NCBI GenBank assembly: GCA_015501585.1
Contig: JADNRY010000001.1
Coordinates: 1,178,001-1,242,000, forward strand
Length of the DNA: 64,000 nt
Direction: 5' to 3'
Origin: Rhodocollybia butyracea
Taxonomy: Eukaryota; Basidiomycota; Agaricomycetes; Agaricales; Omphalotaceae
In this document: one piece after another, positions 57,328 to 64,000 of the stretch
Layout: every line of letters begins with the position of its first letter
How positions within the stretch are numbered: position 1 is the stretch's first letter
Notes under the pieces: model-generated
What the model was told of the DNA's origin: nothing
What the model saw: the letters and a program-made list of their open reading frames with translations, nothing else
Databases searched by the model: none
Made by a program: the position numbers and the translations under genes

Positions 57328-59061
57328 ATGGCCGACGTTGAAATGAAGCCAGCAGACAAAGAGGAGAAAAAAGAAGAGAAAAAGGACGAAGAAACGAAAG
57401 AAGAAGAAAAAAAGAAGGAGCCTCCGACACCATTGGCAGAAATCAAAGCCAACTTCGTGTTCATCGACAAAGCAGTATCGACACTAGAGCCCAGATTCAC
57501 GCATAGGGTTCTGAGGACACTGACCTCCTTGCTGAAGAAAATAGACGAAACAATCCTTCGGAAGGCCATCGAGGAGGGATACCCGAAAGGTTTGTTCTTG
57601 TTTCTGAACGCAAAGATTCAACTGACGTCTCTCCAGAATCTGCCACCAAAAAAGCACTCCTTGCATGGTTATCTCCAGCAGCCTCTACGGACGTTGAAAT
57701 GGAAGTAGATGCTTCGGCAGCAGCTCCTAAACCTGCACCTGTAACCACTGAGCCCGTTCCAGAAATTGACATCTACCTTCGTCTGCTTATTATTCACCAA
57801 TCGCTCAAGTCTGGGAGTCCAGTGAACAAGGCAAAGGAGCTATCAGTAGAAACTGTTCAGAAAATACAGTCTCTCAATCGCAGAAGTCTCGATTCCATTG
57901 CTGCAAAGGTTTGGTTTGCTCTCGAACGCGCGTTTGAGATTGGTGGAGATTTAGCCGAAGCTCGTCCGTAAGTTCTGCACCATAAGATCTGTGCGTTTCT
58001 ATTTCTAATTTTCCACTTCCAGCATGCTCTTGGCCGCACAGCGTACTGCTGCCCTCAGACACGACGACGACACGGAAGCTTCTCTTATCAATCGTCTCCT
58101 TCGGTCATATCTCGCCTACAGCTTGTACGATCAAGCTGACAAGCTAGTATCTAAAACTACATTCCCCATCTCTGCTGGTAATCCCCAGTATGCTCGTTAC
58201 CACTATTACCTTGGGCGAATAAAGGCCGTGCAGCTTAACTACAGTGACGCACACACCAACCTTCAGCAGGCAATTCGTCGCGCACCACCTGCTACTGTCG
58301 CGCCTGGCTTTTATCAAGCCGTGCACAAGCTTTCGGTGGTTGTTGAGCTGCTGATGGGTGATATCCCAGATCGCAGTATCTTCAGACACCCTGTGCTGGA
58401 GAAACCACTCAAAGGCTACTTTGAAATTGTCAAAGGTAACATGCCTGTTTACAATTGTTCGACATTGTTAATCTCATATATTATCCTTTAGCCGTGCGTA
58501 CTGGCTCACTTTCACAGTTCCAACAAACTGTAGTAAAACATGCCGCGCTTTTCCAAACTGACAAGACTTATACCCTCATCACTCGACTACGACAGAACGT
58601 CATTAAGACTGGCATTCGTAGACTTTCCCTCGCCTATTCACTCATCTCACTGAAAGACATCTGCGTCAAACTTCACTTAGACTCGGAGGAAGATGCAGAG
58701 TATATCGTAGGAAAAGCCATTCGTGATGGTGTTATTGACGGCCAGTTGGTTCATGAAAAGGGATGGATGACTTGTGGTGGTGCCGGTGGTTTAAAGCGAG
58801 GGTACGGAGCAGAAGTTGCAGATACTTTTTCTAGAAGGATTGGATATTGCTTGGAGCTTCACAACCAGAGTGTCAAGGTGTGTTTTTTTCTCGACTGTGA
58901 ATTGAATCGGCTCAAATATCCTGTAGGCTATGCGCTATCCTTTGAACGCTCATCGGAAAGAATTGGCGGATGCGGAAGGTGCTCGTTCGCGAGAAAAGGA
59001 GCTTGCGAAGGAAATTCAAGATGGTGATTTGGACGACGACGACATTGGTGGTGATTTTTAA
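57328..59061 (+). CDS. RPN3: 26S proteasome regulatory subunit RPN3 (PSMD3)
   Basis: A non-ATPase lid subunit of the 26S proteasome. Start ATG 57328 is followed by a Lys/Glu-rich N-terminus, then EIKANFVFIDKAVSTLEPRFTHRVLRTL, KLVSKTTFP, RYHYYLGRIKAVQLNYSDAHTNLQQAIRRAP, DRSIFRHPVLEKPLKGYFEIVKAVRTGSL, and the PCI domain with LTRLRQNVIKTGIRRLSLAYSLISLKDICVKLHLDSEEDAEYIVGKAIRDGVI. It ends in an acidic DGDLDDDDIGGDF before TAA 59059-59061. Four short introns, all in phase. Length about 490 aa matches the family. No frame break, unlike several neighbours. Confidence 0.95.
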
Positions 59062-59257
59062 TTCCTCGAATGTGTAGAATAATTTTGTACACTTCAACCT
59101 ACTTAACTTTAATCGAGGTCTCAATATTCAGTTAATATACAATAACGCTGGTCAAAGCTAGTCTAACCACCCGGACCGGAGGTTCTTGGTACCACTTCCG
59201 TGACTTGTTCATACTTGCGCTTGTAATGACATCTTGACCATCCAATATCCGCCCATT

Positions 59258-61469
59258 ATGCCGAAAGCAGACCCCTTCCCTGTCTTGCTACCACAAAATG
59301 TACAACCACAAAAATGCTCAATACCACACATCGAATGGACGCCAAAAAGATACCAGAATTCCCCCCAACCTCCAGCGGACGATGTTAAATCACAAGAGCA
59401 AGAGCTAGCTCACTCTCGACAGTCTCTGGACGGAAAACTTGTGAAGAAGACGAGACCAAGACGGACAGTAGATTTCAACGGCGGGATGGGGAGATGGACT
59501 ATGGTTCGTGTTCTAGTTTTCGCTACAAAATACAGTGTTGACCCTCTTTTTAGCTACGAAAAATGCGTCCAAATCCCATCTACACTCATCAGATGAGACC
59601 GTGTCCTCCCTCAATCATCAATGTGCGTATTTTACTGTATCATCGGTGCAATATCCGACCAAGATCCAGCTTTTACCGCCAAAAGCCTATCCAGACAACT
59701 CTGCTACTTCATTATGTACAAAATTCGTTCATACGTCGACAAACAAGATACGATGTCCAGTAAATGTTGTCACTGTGTGTTACCAACTATTTTCTCCTCG
59801 TTTTCGGCTCACAAATATGTCGAGTAGTGGACCCCTGAAGGCAGAAGGGTACTTACGGGCTCAACCTCTGGCGAATTCACGCTCTGGAATGGACTTACGT
59901 TCAATTTCGAGACAATCCTTCAAGCACACGATACAGCCATTTGCACGCTTTCCTTTACGCATTCTGGCGCGTATTTGGCATCTGCTGACAAGACCGGTGT
60001 CATAAAATACTTTGAGCCTAATATGAACAATCTTACTGCCTGGCAGGGTTCGAACTCTCGCGAAGCTATCCGAGGAATCAGCTTTAGTCCGGATGACCGT
60101 CGGTTTGCGACGGCGAGTGACGATTCGAGTGTTCGAATTTGGTCGTTTCAAGAGAGCAGGGTCGAGAGTGTGCTGACGGGTATATTACTATTACAATTAT
60201 GAAGGCTTTTTGTGTATTAACGACATCATCCTAGGTCACGGTTGGGACGTGAAATGCGTCCAGTGGCATCCAACGAAAGGTCTTCTTGTTTCCGGGAGTA
60301 AAGACAACCAAATCAAATTCTGGGACCCACGCACGGGTACTGTGCTAAGCACGCTGTAAGGCATCTCTTACTTTTTGTGCCGTTTCGTTTCTGACTGTAG
60401 TCTAGTCACCAACATAAGAACACCATTCAAGCCCTTGCCTGGTCTCCGAATGGTAACATGGTGGCCAGTGCCTCTCGTGATCAGACGGTTCGCGTATTTG
60501 ATATTCGGGCAATGAAAGAGTACCGAGTACTCAAGGGCCACAAGAAAGAAGTCTGCTGTGAGTTCAATTAAAAATGCTTTGATGACCGATATCCATTCTT
60601 TCTCTGTAGCTGTAACATGGCACCCAGTTCATCCCATTCTCGTCTCCGGCGGCTCAGAAGGCGCTATTATCCACTGGGACCTCTCCTCCGAAGAAGCTGC
60701 ATCAGCACCACTTCCCCCTCCTACCGCAAAGTCCAAGCTTTCTAATCTCCCCGCACATCTCACTCTTCCTCCGACACCTACTACTCTACCTCGCGCAACC
60801 CTTGCTGAAGCACATGACTCCAACGTCTGGTCCCTCGCTTTCCACCCGCTTGGACATATCCTCGTCTCAGCATCAAATGATCACACAACGAGGTTCTGGT
60901 CAAGAGAACGTCCAGGAGACAGTGAAGCAGTGTTTAGTGCGGGTGGAGAGAAACCTCCCGCAGCCATGGACGGTGGTGAAGGTTGGGAGGATGATGATAT
61001 GGCAGTACCTGGCTTTGGCGGGCCAGGTGCAACAGGATGGTATGACAAAGATGCGGACGGCGCGTATGAAGCCGGGAACAACGTCCATTATGGCAACTCT
61101 GACGCCTACGGTCAGAATGGATACGATTCACGTTCAAATGGAGATGATGAATACAATATTCCTGGTATTGGAGATTTTGGTGGCTCTGTGGAAGGCGGCG
61201 GTCCAAATGCTTTCCGCACTAATGGTCCCCTTCCTCCGCAGGAAGACATGGTGTACGGCGCGGGTGGGGGAGCGGGCGGTGATGATTGGCATGGCGGAGG
61301 TGGTGACCGAGATAGGGATAGAGGCGGTACTGACAGAGGTTACGATTCTTGGGGACGTAACGGGAGAGAGGGTGGGGGTGGTAGAAGATGGGGTGGGGGC
61401 GGTGGTGGTGGTGGAGGAGGAGGAGGAGGAGGAGGAGGAGGAGGAGGAGGAAGGAGGTCACGATATTGA
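59258..61469 (+). CDS. PFS2: Polyadenylation factor PFS2 (WDR33-like WD40 protein)
   Basis: A scaffold of the cleavage and polyadenylation complex that recognises the mRNA 3'-end signal with CPSF partners. Start [11 protein letters not shown], then [15 protein letters not shown] and [16 protein letters not shown], the N-terminal signature of the family. WD repeats follow: [134 protein letters not shown] and [19 protein letters not shown]. The C-terminus is Gly-rich with a poly-Gly run and RRSRY at the stop (61469). Introns are short and in phase. An upstream Met at 59234 is the alternative start. Confidence 0.93.
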
Positions 61470-62111
61470 AACCATCCTGCTGCTATATTTTGATGAAAAA
61501 TTTGAACCTCACAGTTCTCGTTCAGGATGTTTTATCGTTAGGGTTGTCCGATAAGTTCAGCAAGCAAATATCATGGGCTGAACCTACTCTCAGATAACGG
61601 ACGCAGTGAATAGGTACATGTACATGTCTTCAGACTCGGCCAGGTTCCAAAGAGCATCTTTCTCGGGACATTCTTATCGCAATAAACAAGAGGAAGTTCA
61701 CAGATGGATAGCCTACGCAATGGTGCTTACACGTCGTGCAGAGAATACTTTGTAGTTTAAGGTTCCAGTACTCGGTCTCGTAGGCTGCAGGTAAAGTGAG
61801 CGTTGATACAGGCAAGGGAATGAAGAAATCCCACGTCGAGGTCCTCCACATCTTATTGCAGTGCTCAGTCAAGCCGCCCACCTCCAGCGTCGTCTAGCTG
61901 TAGTGTTTGAGATATTGTGGGAGTACACGCCGCGGCTCGGATGATGTCAATCGAACGGTGGCCTTATATTACTTATTTGTGGCGGACTCCTCGCTGTTGT
62001 ATAGCGACTTCGTCCACATTTTCTTCGTGTGTTCTGCCAAATATAAAACAGTTCTATCGATACAGGACATAAAAACTACTGCTACAGAAATCCAACTGAC
62101 TACGTATTACT
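61470..62111. other. Convergent 3' region PFS2 / WW membrane protein
   Basis: About 0.6 kb between two convergent genes; nothing beyond 3' untranslated sequence is seen. Confidence 0.5.
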
Positions 62112-64000
62112 TCATACTTCGACAACTGTATCATCTGTTGCACGTCTCTCCTTTTTGTCATTGTCATCAGTTCGGCTGAACAAAGATGACTTTCTCCATA
62201 ATTCGACCACAGTTCCCATCGAACTTTTCCTAGCATTCAACTCTATCGATCGTTGCTCCGGCTCTTGGAGTCGTGGTGATTTAGAACGTATTGACCTCCA
62301 GCATTGGTTTGTCATGTCTATGACTGCTTTGACAAGCATGAATGGACCAAGTATGATGTATGACAGCAACCCATGGACAAACTCCCAGAACGACTTGTCG
62401 TTACCCAAGCGCTCGTCCCATGATGCGAGGGCAGCAAGACACCAAAAGCCAAGGATCGCAACAATAAGCCAGGCCCCACTCATAATCAAGCGGACGAGAA
62501 TATCAGAGTTGCTATAACACATGAACGAGAAGGCGACGAGGAAGCAGATTACTCTATGAAACCAATCAATGCAAGAAGCTGCCTGAATGACATTTTGGAC
62601 GTACCCCCACATTAACAAGGCATATGGAACACTGTATAGCACAGCAAGTGTGGCTATCCCTAGTTGATGACGCATCCATGATCTTAAAAATTGGGCCTAG
62701 TCGTAGATAAGCACGACAAAGAGTTGAAGCTATAAAAAACATACAGCGTCGGTGGCGGTCGCTTTGGCCTTGGCACGATGCTTCCGTGCAAGTACCAAAC
62801 CAAGAATAATGCTCCCAAAACTGGCTACAATAGATAGGAAGCTCGCAATTTGAGCGGGAGAGCGACCAGGTGAGCCGCTGGCATTGTCAATGGACTGTAT
62901 AGCCAAAAATGCAACATTGGCATTGAGGAGCACGGTGTTCTGGAAGAACCAAAGGTCAGTAACTATCAGGGACGAGACAACCAAAGTAGCAAAACATACA
63001 AACAGAATGAGCTGCTGCCATTCTTCATTCATTGTGTTTATGAAGTCGGCCCAAGCAGCCTCGTGAAGGAGATTATCAACCCAGATTTTGTTTATTGAGC
63101 GATAATACAAGTTAGGCGCTGAGAACAAAGCTGGAGACAATACTCTCATCAACCAGGGATACGTTTCAGCTTGGTCAGGAGGATGATATATCGAACGATT
63201 GCGGTCAAGACGCGCCGACGGCGTTGAAGCGAAGTTCAAGAATCGTTGCTCCGCTGTTAGAGATTAGTATAGACACGAGATAATATTTTACACGAAACCC
63301 ACCGAAAATGTACATTAACCGAGCTAGGTGTACGTTAATATCGTTCAGAAGGGTGGATGGAAACACATACCAAACGTTGATACACCTCCGAGAGCACCAG
63401 GGTTTTCTGATACAAGTTAGTAAAAAAAACACCGTACTACATCAAGCAACTTGCTCCGAATATTGTTTGCCAGTAGCATCATGTCCTTGAGTTCTGACAG
63501 AGGATAGGGAACGGTGCTGGTATCAGAGGTCATAATATCTAAGCAGGATTAGAACCACAGCAATGAACGACGTCGCCAGAAACGAACCAGAAATATTGTA
63601 TAATAAAATATCGCGCAATTCATCGACATTTTCGAGGCTAAGTGGTAATGAATGAGGATAGAGAGAACAATGAAACCAGTATTGGGAAATGATTTCGTGC
63701 TCTGCATATAATTTAAGCATGAATGAGAATGTTGTTCAAATATTTAGCTTACGAATATGCGCCAACGAAGTGACTCCCTCCACCTCAAACCACACAGGAA
63801 ACCACTGGGCTTCGAAAGTATCCAACCAGAAGACTGAGCGAGTACAATGGTCTACAATGTAGTAGCCGCAATATAGATCTTCGTCATTCCTTTGGATATC
63901 GAAAACGATGTTGACATCAGAAGATAGTTGTATACTTTGTGAACGGATGAAATCCTCGAAATCATGGATACAACTCATAACACGGTCTCTCATCATTTCG
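62112..64000 (-). CDS. WW-like, multi-TM membrane protein (5' end outside window)
   Basis: The gene starts right of the window. The visible N-part reads CGYYIVDHCTRSVFWLDTF, the second half of a WW domain (YYxDHxTRxxxW), then PVWFEVEGVTSLAHIR and DELRDILLYNISG. Later exons read LSPALFSAPNLYYRSINKIWVDNLLHEAAWADFI, VLLNANVAFLAIQSIDN, RSPAQIASFLSIVASFGSIILGLVLARKHR, and a last exon with hydrophobic segments (MRHQLGIATLAVLYSVPYALLMWG, LIVAILGFWCLAALASW) and a charged tail to the stop at 62112. At least four membrane segments follow the WW-like part. This combination is familiar from uncharacterised mushroom proteins; function unknown. Confidence 0.75.

Noticed and set aside
61388..61597. Arg- and Glu-rich ORFs overlapping the end of PFS2
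   Set aside because: They are frame shadows of the GGA/GGT repeat that encodes the Gly-rich tail.

Overview
The window looks like nuclear DNA of a mushroom-forming basidiomycete (Agaricomycetes). Genes are split by many GT-AG introns of about 45-60 nt. The gene families are typical of that group: an ACU-like K+/Na+ P-type ATPase, a JEN-type carboxylate transporter, a fungal P450, an ABCC transporter and a mushroom-type WW/membrane protein. Gene names are inferred from motifs; no database search was possible.

The left third (1 to about 20.5 kb) is a nest of repeats. A LINE-like non-LTR retrotransposon lies on the minus strand (ORF1 12872-13995; ORF2 endonuclease and RNase H-like part 8864-10691; reverse transcriptase 8887-8615 and 1883-94). 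A young LTR retrotransposon (1884-8609) sits inside its RT. That element has identical-length 1252-bp LTRs, a 5-bp target duplication (ACAGG) and coding capacity only for Gag. Each LTR carries two tandem arrays: about 12 CRE-like units upstream of a TATA box, and, in the predicted RNA leader, ten hairpins with a fixed apical part and stems that differ in sequence yet still pair. Directly upstream of LINE ORF1 lies a 3.08-kb palindrome (13998-17075), followed by repeat-rich DNA with tandem arrays and a poly(A)-tailed SINE-like segment.

From 20.9 kb the window is genic: P-type ATPase (minus, three apparent inactivating substitutions), SMC4 condensin subunit (minus, many 1-nt indels), JEN-like MFS transporter (plus), cyclophilin (minus), a low-gene stretch with a repeat pair and an F-box-like fragment, P450 (plus), ABCC transporter (plus), two-RRM protein (plus), a DUF6593-like small protein (plus), RPN3 proteasome subunit (plus), PFS2 polyadenylation factor (plus), and a WW/multi-TM protein running off the right edge (minus).

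The housekeeping genes (SMC4, RPN3, PFS2, cyclophilin) belong to unrelated core processes, and no biosynthetic or defence cluster is evident. SMC4, the ABC transporter, the RRM gene and the LINE all show single-base frame breaks, many of them at homopolymers, while the MFS, P450, RPN3 and PFS2 frames are clean. Part of the breakage may therefore be sequence error rather than gene decay. The strongest candidate for something undescribed is the covarying hairpin array in the LTR leader of the gag-only element.
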